Source of the DNA: JAWLEP01 sp964553045 | GTDB taxonomy: Bacteria > Fermentibacterota > Fermentibacteria > Fermentibacterales > JCC-6 | Reading direction: 5' to 3' | Assembly (NCBI GenBank): GCA_964553045.1 | Contig: CAZKJG010000035.1 | Coordinates: forward strand, 1-13,010 | DNA length: 13,010 nucleotides | In this document: one piece after another, positions 1 to 6,481 of the stretch | Position numbering within the stretch: position 1 is the stretch's first letter | Layout: every line of letters begins with the position of its first letter | Made by a program: the position numbers and the translations under genes | Notes under the pieces: model-generated | The model's database searches: none | What the model was told of the DNA's origin: nothing | The model's input: only the letters and a program-made list of their open reading frames with translations

Positions 1-2
1 GA

Positions 3-122
3 GACGAGGTGCTCGCTACCGCCCTGCTGGACCGGTTGCTTCACCACTGCCAGGTGGTCAGCATCGACGGACGATCCTACCGTCTACGTCATATGGCGCA
101 ATCGCTCACAAGAGCGGACTAG
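3..122 (+). pseudogene. istB: IstB-like ATPase of an IS21-type element, C-terminal end only (cut by window edge)
   Basis: The first codons read DEVLATALLDRLLHHCQVVS and continue through IDGRSYRLR to a TAG stop. The pattern 'ALLDRLxHHxxVVxIxGxSYRLR' is the usual C-terminus of IstB, the AAA+ helper ATPase that works with the IstA transposase in IS21-family transposition. Only 39 residues lie in the window; the Walker motifs would be to the left. The typed right end of the element follows 45-95 bases downstream, as expected because istB is the last gene of IS21 elements. Whether the whole element is intact cannot be judged from here, so 'pseudogene' here means partial. Identification of the family is fairly safe. 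Confidence 0.8.
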
Positions 123-166
123 AGAAAGGAAGGCATCTCATGCAGACAGGGAGGCACTGCATGGGG

Positions 167-217
167 TGCGCGAAACTGGATGTCTCCAAACTGCGCAAAT
201 CTGGATGTCCCTTGACA
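167..217 (+). repeat. Right end of the IS21-type element with tandem terminal repeats
   Basis: Two 18-base direct repeats differing at two positions lie at 167-184 (TGCGCGAAACTGGATGTC) and 192-209 (TGCGCAAATCTGGATGTC), and the second runs into CCTTGACA ending at 217. Multiple short repeats close to each tip, and a terminal 5'-TG...CA-3', are known features of IS21-family ends, where they serve as transposase binding sites. The placement just after the istB stop supports this. The exact outer base (217) is inferred from the TG/CA rule; the left end lies outside the window, so the inverted match cannot be tested. Confidence 0.65.
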
Positions 218-574
218 CCAACTGAATGGGCTCAAAGCACTTCATCACTGACGATGCAATCATCTGCATCTTCTGGAGTGTCCATTGTATTGTGGGAGAT
301 AACTGCCTCTATTGGGGTTGCGAATTCCTTAATATCTTCAGGCGGCACTGCAAACTACAGTGAGTATGACAGCGGATATGTGGCCTTGTCTCTATTAAAT
401 ACAAGTCCTGGTGATTCCATTACTTTCGAATATGTTGGTTTAGTCGAATCATATGTAGATTATATGGCTGCTTACGCAAACATTGATTGGAATCTGTATT
501 CTTTCAGCATTCTGAGTTATCCAAGTGTCAGCCTGGAGCGTTCCACTTGGGCAGCAATCAAGGCTACTTACTGA
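218..574 (+). pseudogene. C-terminal remnant of an unknown protein, truncated by the IS21 end
   Basis: An open frame runs out of the IS terminal repeat and continues to TGA at 572-574, giving about 118 residues beyond the element. The composition is visibly AT-richer than the flanking genes. The protein is rich in Ser, Tyr, Ala and Val, has no recognisable enzyme motif, and ends in STWAAIKATY. A short 'TWxxIKxxY/F' ending resembles a C-terminal motif I associate with proteins of several candidate phyla, but this is recollection rather than proof. The start was lost at the IS junction; an ATG at 140 lies inside the IS end and is probably not a true start. Most likely the 3' part of a gene disrupted by IS21 insertion. 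Function unknown. Confidence 0.45.
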
Positions 575-716
575 GAGCCGGTTTAACCATGTCAGTTCGA
601 AAACTATCCAACACGGGGTACCAAAGTTCGCAATGCGTCAACGATGGGGTACCACCTTTGATTGGGCTCTCCGGCTCTCCACCAATTTCGGTAGCACCCA
701 GCCTATCAGGCACAGG

Positions 717-803
717 CTATCTCAGCAGCACCATGCTTGCCGTGGCCACCTGAGCCCCGTTCTGCAGCCTAACCAGGTAGACATTTGTTGAGAGATCGAA
801 GCC
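717..803 (-). pseudogene. Orphan C-terminal sorting tail of a lost secreted protein
   Basis: Read on the minus strand, the 28 codons before TAG (717-719) give GFDLSTN, then VYLVRLQNGAQVATASM and VLLR. This is the last beta-hairpin of a type-A-like (T9SS/FlgD-like) C-terminal domain: 'GVYLVRLxxGxxxATxxMVLLR'. The intact proteins in this window end the same way. The longer minus-strand open frame running to 1091 is antisense to istB, so the real fragment should stop near 803-810, where istB coding begins on the other strand. The body of the secreted protein is gone. The fragment is too short to be functional alone. Confidence 0.6.
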
Positions 804-1136
804 GTCGCATACGGCCGAATGCTGTCCCGGCTGCATGCGGGGCGGGCTGACGGCAGCCATTGCAGGTACTTGGGGCACTCTGCCGCGTATGGACCTGCTG
901 ATACTGGATGACTTTGGACTGGTGCCTCTTACGCCGCAGTCGGCCGAGGACCTGTACGAGCTGATCCGGAAGCGGTACGAGCGCGGGTCGATCATCATCA
1001 CGAGCAATCGGGCACCAGAGGAATGGGACGAGGTCTTTGGCAACCAGATGATTGCGTCGGCCGTCCTGGACAGGCTCACGCACGCACGCACGCTTTAATA
1101 ATCGAGATGAGGGGCGAGAGTTACAGGCAGAGGTAG
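804..1136 (+). pseudogene. istB: Decayed IstB-like ATPase, 5'-truncated, with two frameshifts
   Basis: Three pieces of one IstB can be read in different frames. From about 805 one frame gives RMLSRLHAGRADGSH. After a shift near the GGGG run at 872-875 the next frame gives MDLLILDDFGL (Walker B, from 889), then SIIITSNRAPEEW (sensor region) and ASAVLDRLTH. After a second shift within a CACG repeat (1077-1092) a third frame gives ALIIEMRGESYRQR and a TAG at 1134-1136, a normal IstB C-terminus. The N-terminal half, with the Walker A motif, is absent. The sequence differs clearly from the IstB end at the left edge, so it comes from another IS21-family element. No IS terminus was recognised downstream. 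Inactive. Confidence 0.8.
1077..1092 (+). repeat. (CACG)4 tetranucleotide tract at an istB frameshift
   Basis: Four perfect copies of CACG lie where IstB normally reads DRLTH-HAHV-IEMRGESYR. The upstream frame stops at TAA (1096-1098) just after the tract, while the conserved C-terminus continues in another frame immediately after it. The tract therefore sits exactly at the frameshift; a change in repeat number of 4n bases would alter the frame. Confidence 0.7.
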
Positions 1137-1435
1137 CGCAGGCTCCGCGACGACTCGTTCACTAAGACCGAAGAAGACGGGAGAGGAAGAAGAAGCAAAA
1201 CAGTCAGCGAATCAGGCGTCCGTCAACACAGAAAGGGGTGGGGACATATAACCGACCCTGGGTGGGGGAGTCGAGCCGGTCCTTGACAGGAGGAGCAGCG
1301 GAGAGATCTGAGACCGGTCGGGCCGCCGCAGTGCAGCAGCTCCAGGTTGCCCCATGATTGACAAGCGTGTTGAGGCGTAGGAGATTATCTGCTGTATCTG
1401 TAGCAATTTGGCACTTACAGACAAGAGAAGGTTTG
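1137..1435. other. Non-coding leader region between the istB remnant and the 1025-residue protein
   Basis: I find no convincing coding sequence here. It contains a purine-rich stretch at about 1166-1198, a G-rich stretch at about 1233-1270, and the candidate promoter at 1358-1388. Open frames on either strand have no protein-like composition. Confidence 0.5.
1358..1388 (+). promoter_or_regulatory. Candidate sigma-70-type promoter for the 1436 gene
   Basis: A perfect TTGACA lies at 1358-1363 and GATTAT (4 of 6 matches to TATAAT) at 1383-1388 with a 19-base spacer, placing a transcript start about 40 bases before the ATG at 1436. The spacer is longer than ideal. Another TTGACA at 1283-1288 has no matching -10. 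Confidence 0.4.
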
Positions 1436-4400
1436 ATGATCCGAAGATCCGCCGCCGTCTTATGCGCGGTTTTGGCCTTGCTGCTCCTCTCCGGCAGCAA
1501 CATGTGGGAGACACACGGCGTCGACTTCTCCTACGTCCGTCCCGGGGATGGCGTACCGGTCAAGATGTTCCCGATAATCTGGGATATGAGGGCCGCCGGG
1601 GAGGCGTACAGAGGGTTCTGTGAGGACTACGGAATCTCCGGGTTCGACGACCCGGTGCATTCACTCCTTGTAGATGCGACCGAGCACGGCTTCAACACCG
1701 CGATGGTGAGGGCGGAGCTGCAGAACATATCCATGCCCGGCGACTACGGCTCGACCGATTACATCTTCGAGGACGTGGCCAACGGCCTCCGCGAGGCCGG
1801 CATCAACATCATTGTCGGCGGCCTGTGGACAAATCCGAACCAAACCGAGCACAACGACGCCGTAATGAGCTACCTCGCCGACTACACCGAGCAGACCGCT
1901 CTAATGCATCCAGGGGATGTCATCGGTGTCTTCGGGTTCGACGAGCCCGCAGTAAAGTACCTGGAGAACCCCGACCACGAAAAGGACTGGATCCAGTTGG
2001 CCGCAGACTACAGGGACATATGCGCGGAAGAGATCGGCCTTCCATTCATGTCCTTCATCTCGAAATACGGCGCTCAAGTGGGCGGGACCTGGCAGTACTA
2101 CAGCGACACGACCTGTGTGCTGAACAGGTTCGCTAGGCACATGGACACCATCATCTTCGACTTTTACCCAAACAAGAACACGCGGAGAAGATACGCCACG
2201 TTCCCGGTGGATACCGCAGAGGTCCTCTTCTGCGGGGCCACCGATCTGCTTCCATCACCATCGCCCTACTACGAGGCCTACTGCGACAGGGATGAGCTTG
2301 TTACCGTCACCGAGGAGCATGGCGGCTACAGGCTGAACATCCATTCGCTCTCCAGCGCTCCGGATTTCGAGGAGCTGAAGATGGTCCCCGCCTGGAGCGC
2401 GGACCTCGGATTCAGGCCAACGGGGGCTGCATTCAGTGACTTTCGGAGCTGCGATATCGGCAACAGGTCCCAGGGAGAGCACATGCCAACGGGAGCGGTG
2501 GTGCTCTGGGACAGCCTTTCCCCATCGGGCAACGAGATTGTTCTGGCCTTCGATGGCTCCGAGCCAGACATGGTCTCTCTTGCCGACTTCCCCGGAAGCG
2601 CCGGCGCGGCACCCCTTCTGTTCTGTGTAGGCCAGGGCATGCCCCCGGGACCGAGCATCTCCTCGGGTATTCTCGGCAGGGGGAACACGGCGGTGCTGGG
2701 CTTTTACCTTACCGACACCGACGAGTCGCTCGCTGCCGTTTTCGAGCGGGACACAGAAGAGGATTTCCGACTCGCAGCGCTTATTCCGTTTGGGTCGAAC
2801 AGCATAGCTCCCTCGGGAGTCCTGTGGGGCAGGTTCTGGAATGACGCCGAACCACGTGGAAGCCTCCCCCCGACCCCCGGGGGGTTTATTCTATACGACG
2901 ACATGGGTAGGTATGTCTGCGTCTATCCTACAACCTCGGGCTGGAAGCGCGCTCCACAAGGAATGATCCCATTCTTCCCCGATCTTTTCGGCCCGAACGA
3001 GGATCCGGTATCCGTTTTCGTGAGCCACGAGGACAGGAACGAGCCTCCATACACCCCGGGAACAGATTTCGTGACCGCTGTGTTCGGCGGACGGCAGGCA
3101 AGAATGGTCCGCAACCGCAGTGACAACACATCCGTCCGGCTTAACAACCTTAGAACGACGAGCCTCGAAGCAGCCGGGTACGGCATCGTCTCAGCCTCCT
3201 CCTACAGGCCAGATAAGAGCTACGGTGACGTTTTGCTGTGCTCTACGGAGCAGGGCACACTGCTCCGGTCGGAGAAAACGATCGCCTACTGCGAGGAGAA
3301 CTCCCTGGCGACGATGGAGACCATCAACGGCGCCTCGGGGGAGGTTCTCTTGCCCGGCGCCAGGGCAGTACATACCAGGAGGAACATCAGGTCCGGTCTG
3401 GCCCTCGGGCCCGACGGGATCTGTCTGACGGCGGCTGAGCTGTTCTGGGACGACTACGACCCAATCAGGTTCGAGCGCTATGCCGAGTGCTTCGAGGTGG
3501 CCATGGACATGGGGATCGAGGCCACTCTACGGCAGAATTGCCTGTTTGCCAACGTGCAGGCATACGGCAGGCACGCTTTCAGCCTTCCGAGCTACTACCC
3601 CGCTCCAGACACCATGCTCTACATGATCACCACTCCCATCGTCAGAGGCTGCAGGGGCCTTTGCTTCTACGCGCTGGATCTGGCAGCGCAGTCGGGCAAC
3701 TTCACGACGGACGGCCATCGGACGTACCCTGACCTGCTGCAGAACTGGGGCCCCAGCAGGGACCTGGAAAACATCGATATGGTCGGGCGAGTCAACGACG
3801 CTGTCGCCATTCTAACAGGCAACCAGCCCGGCGGAGGCCCGGATTTCCCGGCCGCGTTGATCGATGACCATTACAGCGTTATGACCGAAGCCGGCGCGGT
3901 AAATTGCCTGATCCAGGAAGGGGGTGTCATCCCTCAGCCTCAGGACACCACGATCAACTTCCTAGCCGTCGAGGACCGGCGTGACGGGACGATACTCCTG
4001 ATGATCTGTAACGATTCGAGGTACCACGTTCCCCCGCAAAGCGGTATCTGGTTCCCGGGGAGGTTCGATATCGATTACGATGTGGATGTAGCGGGGGGGT
4101 TCTCGCCCGCGACCGTGAGAGTCCCCCTTTCGCCCGCCTCTTCGAATTACTTGCTGGAAGAGGATGACACCGAGACTCTGGCTCTCGACCTTACCGGAAT
4201 GCCTCCCCTGGGCGTCAGCCTACTCGAGCTTGAGCCGACCTTCGATGGTCATGGTCCGGGAGGAGGCACATTCCTCGACGTGTGGTGCTACGAGGGCGAG
4301 GCCGGGGCAAGGTTCAAGGTGTCCGGCATCAGCCGTGGCAAGTTGCTCATGTACGACCTTGCCGGAAGGCTGGTGAGGCGGATCTGGGCGGGGGAGAGCT

Positions 4401-4513
4401 TCCCGGGAGTCACGGAGATCGCCATCGAGAGGGAGAATCTGGCCTCCGGTATCTACTTCCTTCTTCTCAGATTCGGCAGCTACTTCATCACCAGACGGGT
4501 GACCCTGCTTTAG
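1436..4513 (+). CDS. Secreted glycoside-hydrolase-like protein (TIM-barrel type) with C-terminal sorting domain
   Basis: The 1025-residue product starts MIRRSAAVLCAVLALLLLSG, a clear signal peptide, so it is exported. The ATG at 1436 is preferred over upstream TTG 1358 because AGAGAAGG lies just before it and the signal peptide begins there. Residues about 40-260 look like part of a (beta/alpha)8 barrel: DVIGVFGFDEP (161-171), with Glu170 as a possible acid/base, and MDTIIFDFYP (236-245) fit beta-strand ends of clan-A-like hydrolases. A long beta-rich middle (about 270-680) is unrecognised. Residues about 690-830 again look barrel-like, with RGCRGLCFYALDL, followed by a beta-sandwich-like part. 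Residues about 945-1025 form a T9SS/FlgD-like domain with LLMYDLAGRLVRRIW and ASGIYFLLLRF. The substrate is unknown and the hydrolase call is an inference from motifs. A 5-bp CCGAC/GTCGG hairpin at 4544-4557 has no T-run and is a poor terminator. Confidence 0.75.
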   Translation: MIRRSAAVLCAVLALLLLSGSNMWETHGVDFSYVRPGDGVPVKMFPIIWDMRAAGEAYRGFCEDYGISGFDDPVHSLLVDATEHGFNTAMVRAELQNISMPGDYGSTDYIFEDVANGLREAGINIIVGGLWTNPNQTEHNDAVMSYLADYTEQTALMHPGDVIGVFGFDEPAVKYLENPDHEKDWIQLAADYRDICAEEIGLPFMSFISKYGAQVGGTWQYYSDTTCVLNRFARHMDTIIFDFYPNKNTRRRYATFPVDTAEVLFCGATDLLPSPSPYYEAYCDRDELVTVTEEHGGYRLNIHSLSSAPDFEELKMVPAWSADLGFRPTGAAFSDFRSCDIGNRSQGEHMPTGAVVLWDSLSPSGNEIVLAFDGSEPDMVSLADFPGSAGAAPLLFCVGQGMPPGPSISSGILGRGNTAVLGFYLTDTDESLAAVFERDTEEDFRLAALIPFGSNSIAPSGVLWGRFWNDAEPRGSLPPTPGGFILYDDMGRYVCVYPTTSGWKRAPQGMIPFFPDLFGPNEDPVSVFVSHEDRNEPPYTPGTDFVTAVFGGRQARMVRNRSDNTSVRLNNLRTTSLEAAGYGIVSASSYRPDKSYGDVLLCSTEQGTLLRSEKTIAYCEENSLATMETINGASGEVLLPGARAVHTRRNIRSGLALGPDGICLTAAELFWDDYDPIRFERYAECFEVAMDMGIEATLRQNCLFANVQAYGRHAFSLPSYYPAPDTMLYMITTPIVRGCRGLCFYALDLAAQSGNFTTDGHRTYPDLLQNWGPSRDLENIDMVGRVNDAVAILTGNQPGGGPDFPAALIDDHYSVMTEAGAVNCLIQEGGVIPQPQDTTINFLAVEDRRDGTILLMICNDSRYHVPPQSGIWFPGRFDIDYDVDVAGGFSPATVRVPLSPASSNYLLEEDDTETLALDLTGMPPLGVSLLELEPTFDGHGPGGGTFLDVWCYEGEAGARFKVSGISRGKLLMYDLAGRLVRRIWAGESFPGVTEIAIERENLASGIYFLLLRFGSYFITRRVTLL

Positions 4514-4610
4514 GGTCATATTCCCCGTGCATCCGTAGTGGAGCCGACCCCCGTCGGAGCAACACGGCCATAGAGACGCTCCAGGCATTCTCCTCCAGCT
4601 GCGGGTAAGC

Positions 4611-4673
4611 CTATCTGAGGAGCACCACCCGCCTGACGATCCTGCATTCACAGAAGTACAAGCTCACATTCTC
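4611..4673 (-). pseudogene. Second orphan C-terminal sorting tail
   Basis: On the minus strand, the codons before TAG (4611-4613) read VSLYFCECRIVRRVVLLR, matching the final 'GVYFCxL ... VRRVVLLR' hairpin of the same C-terminal domain class as the intact proteins nearby. The upstream minus-strand sequence loses protein-like character after about 20 residues and no body can be traced. Compared with a normal tail, the loop between the two strands is shortened, as if bases were lost. A non-functional fragment. Confidence 0.5.
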
Positions 4674-4774
4674 CACCCCTCCGGCTCCATTGCAGATAAT
4701 TTATCATCTCCATCTATTTGACGCTATAGTAGGCACATGCGCACAATATTCACTCATTTGCTCCGACGACCTTC

Positions 4775-4942
4775 ATGATGACGACGAAGTTCAAAGGGGT
4801 TCAGATTGCCGAATGTGCCGGCGAGAGGCAGTTCGCCTCGCCGCTCGCTTCCGTCCAGCAGAGATACATCGAAGCGCTGGGCCTCGATGCCGACAGACTT
4901 CTGCGCTACGATGGGCATCAGACCGCTGCAAACGATGGTTAG
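4775..4942 (+). CDS. Doubtful 55-residue ORF, possibly a gene remnant
   Basis: The frame from ATG 4775 (or 4778) to TAG 4940-4942 encodes a peptide whose middle reads FASPLASVQQRYIEALGLDA, which looks more like a real soluble alpha-helical protein than the surrounding frames. There is no Shine-Dalgarno sequence ahead of it and I do not recognise a family. It could be a remnant of a longer gene, possibly of a mobile element given the neighbours, or a chance frame. Confidence 0.25.
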   Translation: MMTTKFKGVQIAECAGERQFASPLASVQQRYIEALGLDADRLLRYDGHQTAANDG

Positions 4943-5282
4943 TAGTGAACGGCAACTGCATCCTGCACCGTAAATAGTGAAGTAATCTGCGGGAGTTCCA
5001 ATCGTCGCCAACAGCTCTTTCGGCGGGGCCGCATGAACGTCAGGCCAGATACGGGACAGACAAACTCCGAGACGTTTCGGAGCATACAGAGACGGCCTGG
5101 AACTCGGTATACCAGTAATTCACTCAATCAGACCGCTAAGGGGTGGGGAACGTGAGCTTGACTTTCGTTTCGAGTTGGGTTTGGGGAGCCAAATTAGATA
5201 TAGGTCGCTCGTGTCCAGAGCCCCCTCTCTCACTCAGGCTTCCGGACGACCATCTCCCGCGATGATATATGAGTTGCCGGTA
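4943..5282. other. Intergenic stretch without recognisable genes
   Basis: Short frames exist on both strands, but none has a ribosome binding site, a protein-like motif or a tail signature that I can recognise. The region is probably decayed sequence downstream of the minus-strand membrane protein gene. Confidence 0.4.
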
Positions 5283-5792
5283 TCAGGCGAAGTAGACCTT
5301 GCCTGAGGCCATGCGCGTTCCCGGGTTCAGCATGATCTTCCCACCGGCAATGAGTTCCGTCCGCTGATCGAACGGGCCCACGGTAGCGAGAACTATGGTA
5401 GCCTTGTGCATACTATGACCGTACTCCGCCTCCTTCAGTGAGTTGGTTCCGTAGGAGACCATCTTCTGGAGCGTTATGAACCTGTCCCTATACGGTGGCT
5501 GCACACTTCCTACTCCGGCCCGTTCCCGGATGAGGGTCTCCCCCCCTGCAGTCATCGTGTAGTCCGCCACCAGCCCGAATTCCTCCTCGGAGCCGTCGAA
5601 CTGAATATGGAACCTGTGACAGAGCTTGTACTTGCGTCCGGGGCGGGTAACCAGGGCTAGCCTCCATTCCGAATCGGGACGAACATCCAGACTGACAATG
5701 GGGCGCTTCATATTGATTATCAGTATCACCGTCAAGCAGATAACAGAGGCACCGATAACCGCCACATAGACCGCCAGTTCACCGGAGATCAT
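5283..5792 (-). CDS. Single-pass membrane protein of unknown function
   Basis: The product is 169 residues from the ATG at 5792, chosen because GGAAAGGA lies about 8 bases upstream; an ATG at 5828 adds 12 charged residues but has no ribosome binding site and falls at the expected transcript start. Residues about 6-28 form one strongly hydrophobic helix (ELAVYVAVIGASVICLTVIL), followed by MKRP. Acidic residues before and basic residues after the helix suggest N-out/C-in, which would place the remaining roughly 140 residues in the cytoplasm. That part is mixed alpha/beta in character, with VSLDVRPDSEWRLALVTRPG and KLCHRFHIQFDG; I recognise no domain. It stands alone between remnants, so the context gives no function. 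Confidence 0.65.
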   Translation of the reverse strand: MISGELAVYVAVIGASVICLTVILIINMKRPIVSLDVRPDSEWRLALVTRPGRKYKLCHRFHIQFDGSEEEFGLVADYTMTAGGETLIRERAGVGSVQPPYRDRFITLQKMVSYGTNSLKEAEYGHSMHKATIVLATVGPFDQRTELIAGGKIMLNPGTRMASGKVYFA

Positions 5793-5830
5793 CAGCAGGT
5801 TCCTTTCCCGGCAGTACTGCCTGTTCATGA

Positions 5831-5836
5831 CTTATA
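5831..5836 (-). promoter_or_regulatory. Candidate -10 box for the membrane protein gene
   Basis: On the minus strand TATAAG (5 of 6 to TATAAT) lies about 38 bases upstream of the ATG at 5792, giving a leader of about 30 bases. No good -35 is visible. It supports the shorter start, because the alternative ATG at 5828 would be almost leaderless. Confidence 0.3.
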
Positions 5837-5870
5837 GTGAAAATCCATCGCTTTCCACAGTTCGCAGTAG

Positions 5871-6015
5871 AGTCCGTCCGAGTGGTCTAGGAACCTCTAC
5901 CTTCTGCTGGATGCCCATTTCGAGACCTTCAGGGAAGTGTACGAGGAGCCTTTCCGGAAGGGCTACGGCTGGTGGCGTCCGGTGACCGATGAGGTGGTTG
6001 AGAAGTTCCTGCAGT
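5871..6015 (+). pseudogene. N-terminal fragment of an IS91-type (zinc-binding domain) transposase
   Basis: The open frame after TAG 5868-5870 reads LLDAHFETFREVYEEPFRKG and then YGWWRPVTDEVVEKFLQCG. This matches the characteristic start of IS91/IS801-type transposases: 'HFExFxxVYxExFxKxYGxWRPxxxxVVxKxLxCGDLxxGFARVRC'. After 'FLQCG' the expected zinc-binding segment (FARVRCxxC ... FCPSC) is missing and a different coding sequence takes over in another frame (see the tail at 6016). The catalytic Tyr domain is entirely absent. No start codon is visible in a sensible place, and the fragment is inactive. Confidence 0.65.
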
Positions 6016-6084
6016 GTGGTGTATGTAGCGGGGCTCAACTCGGGTGTTCATACTGCCCCGGAGCGCTTCGTAGTCACCGAGTAG
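6016..6084 (+). pseudogene. Third orphan C-terminal sorting tail, joined to the IS91-type fragment
   Basis: In the frame one base off from the transposase fragment, the sequence reads VYVAGLNSGVHTAPERF and then VVTE before TAG (6082-6084). This is the '(S)GVYxxxLxSGxxTAxxRFVVxE' ending of a type-A-like sorting domain. It begins immediately where the transposase similarity stops, so the junction is at about 6015. The rest of the secreted protein is gone. The other two orphan tails are on the minus strand; this one is on the plus strand. Confidence 0.55.
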
Positions 6085-6126
6085 ACTTTTCGTCGGAGGG
6101 ATGCCGGAAGGAGCATTTCGTATCAA

Positions 6127-6156
6127 CGGGCCGTCGGACTGACCGCCGGCGGCCCG
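6127..6156 (+). terminator. GC-rich hairpin, possible terminator remnant after the orphan tail
   Basis: CGGGCCG (6127-6133) can pair with CGGCCCG (6150-6156), with an inner CGG/CCG pairing around ACTGA. It lies 43 bases after the stop of the plus-strand sorting tail, where a terminator of the lost gene might be. There is no T-run, so intrinsic termination is doubtful. Confidence 0.25.
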
Positions 6157-6467
6157 CTCTCCGTCGGACGGCCATGGAATCCCGCTACGGACCTTCTACG
6201 TTGAGACAACCGCAGGCCAGGGCCGATTGCGCGGTACGTCTCGTCCACTGCAGACGCCGCCGCCCATGACCCCGGCAGGGTGCTTGCACTGTCCAGGCAA
6301 TGGCATAATGATAAAACCCTGTTTTCTGGACATTTCGACAGGATGGGTCTTTGTGAGGCGGTCGAGCTGGAGACCGCTTGAGTTCTTCTGAGTGGTCGAT
6401 GCGGGCCACTTTACAGTATCACTTGAGCGCAGGGAAAGACTGTTTTGCCGGGAGGGTGTCCGGTACT
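6157..6467. other. Non-coding region ahead of the methyltransferase gene
   Basis: No protein-like frame is visible on either strand. The only notable sequence is the TGGCATAAT box at 6301-6309, a candidate promoter for the downstream gene. Confidence 0.4.
6301..6309 (+). promoter_or_regulatory. Candidate extended -10 promoter for the methyltransferase
   Basis: TGGCATAAT matches the extended -10 pattern TGnTATAAT at all but one position, in a locally AT-rich patch within GC-rich DNA. TTGCAC at 6284-6289 is too close (14 bases) to be a good -35. It would give a leader of about 160 bases. Confidence 0.28.
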
Positions 6468-6481
6468 GGAGGTGACAATTG
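6468..6481 (+). promoter_or_regulatory. Strong ribosome binding site selecting a TTG start
   Basis: GGAGGTGA at 6468-6475 is an almost ideal Shine-Dalgarno sequence, followed 4-5 bases later by TTG (6479-6481) in frame with the methyltransferase. There is no ATG or GTG in that frame at comparable spacing. Confidence 0.7.

Noticed and set aside
615..654. GGGGTACCA repeated at 615-623 and 646-654
   Set aside because: I considered this as IS21-type terminal repeats of the second element, but the similarity does not extend beyond nine bases and there is no terminal TG/CA.
573..679. Inverted repeat GAGAGCCGG (573-581) / CCGGCTCTC (671-679)
   Set aside because: Nine-base inverted pairs this close occur by chance in 13 kb. 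The loop is about 90 bases and no IS boundary coincides with both arms.
717..1091. Minus-strand 124-codon frame taken as one gene
   Set aside because: Only its last 28 codons look like a protein tail; the rest is antisense to the istB remnant.
1283..1288. TTGACA as an alternative -35 for the 1436 gene
   Set aside because: There is no -10-like hexamer at 16-19 bases downstream.
4544..4557. CCGAC/GTCGG hairpin after the 1025-residue gene
   Set aside because: The stem has only five pairs and there is no T-run after it, so it is not credible as an intrinsic terminator.
1233..5149. Direct repeat AAGGGGTGGGGA at 1233-1244 and 5138-5149 flanking the 1025-residue gene
   Set aside because: A 12-base match is expected by chance several times in a window of this size, and the flanks do not continue the similarity; not evidence for a mobile unit.
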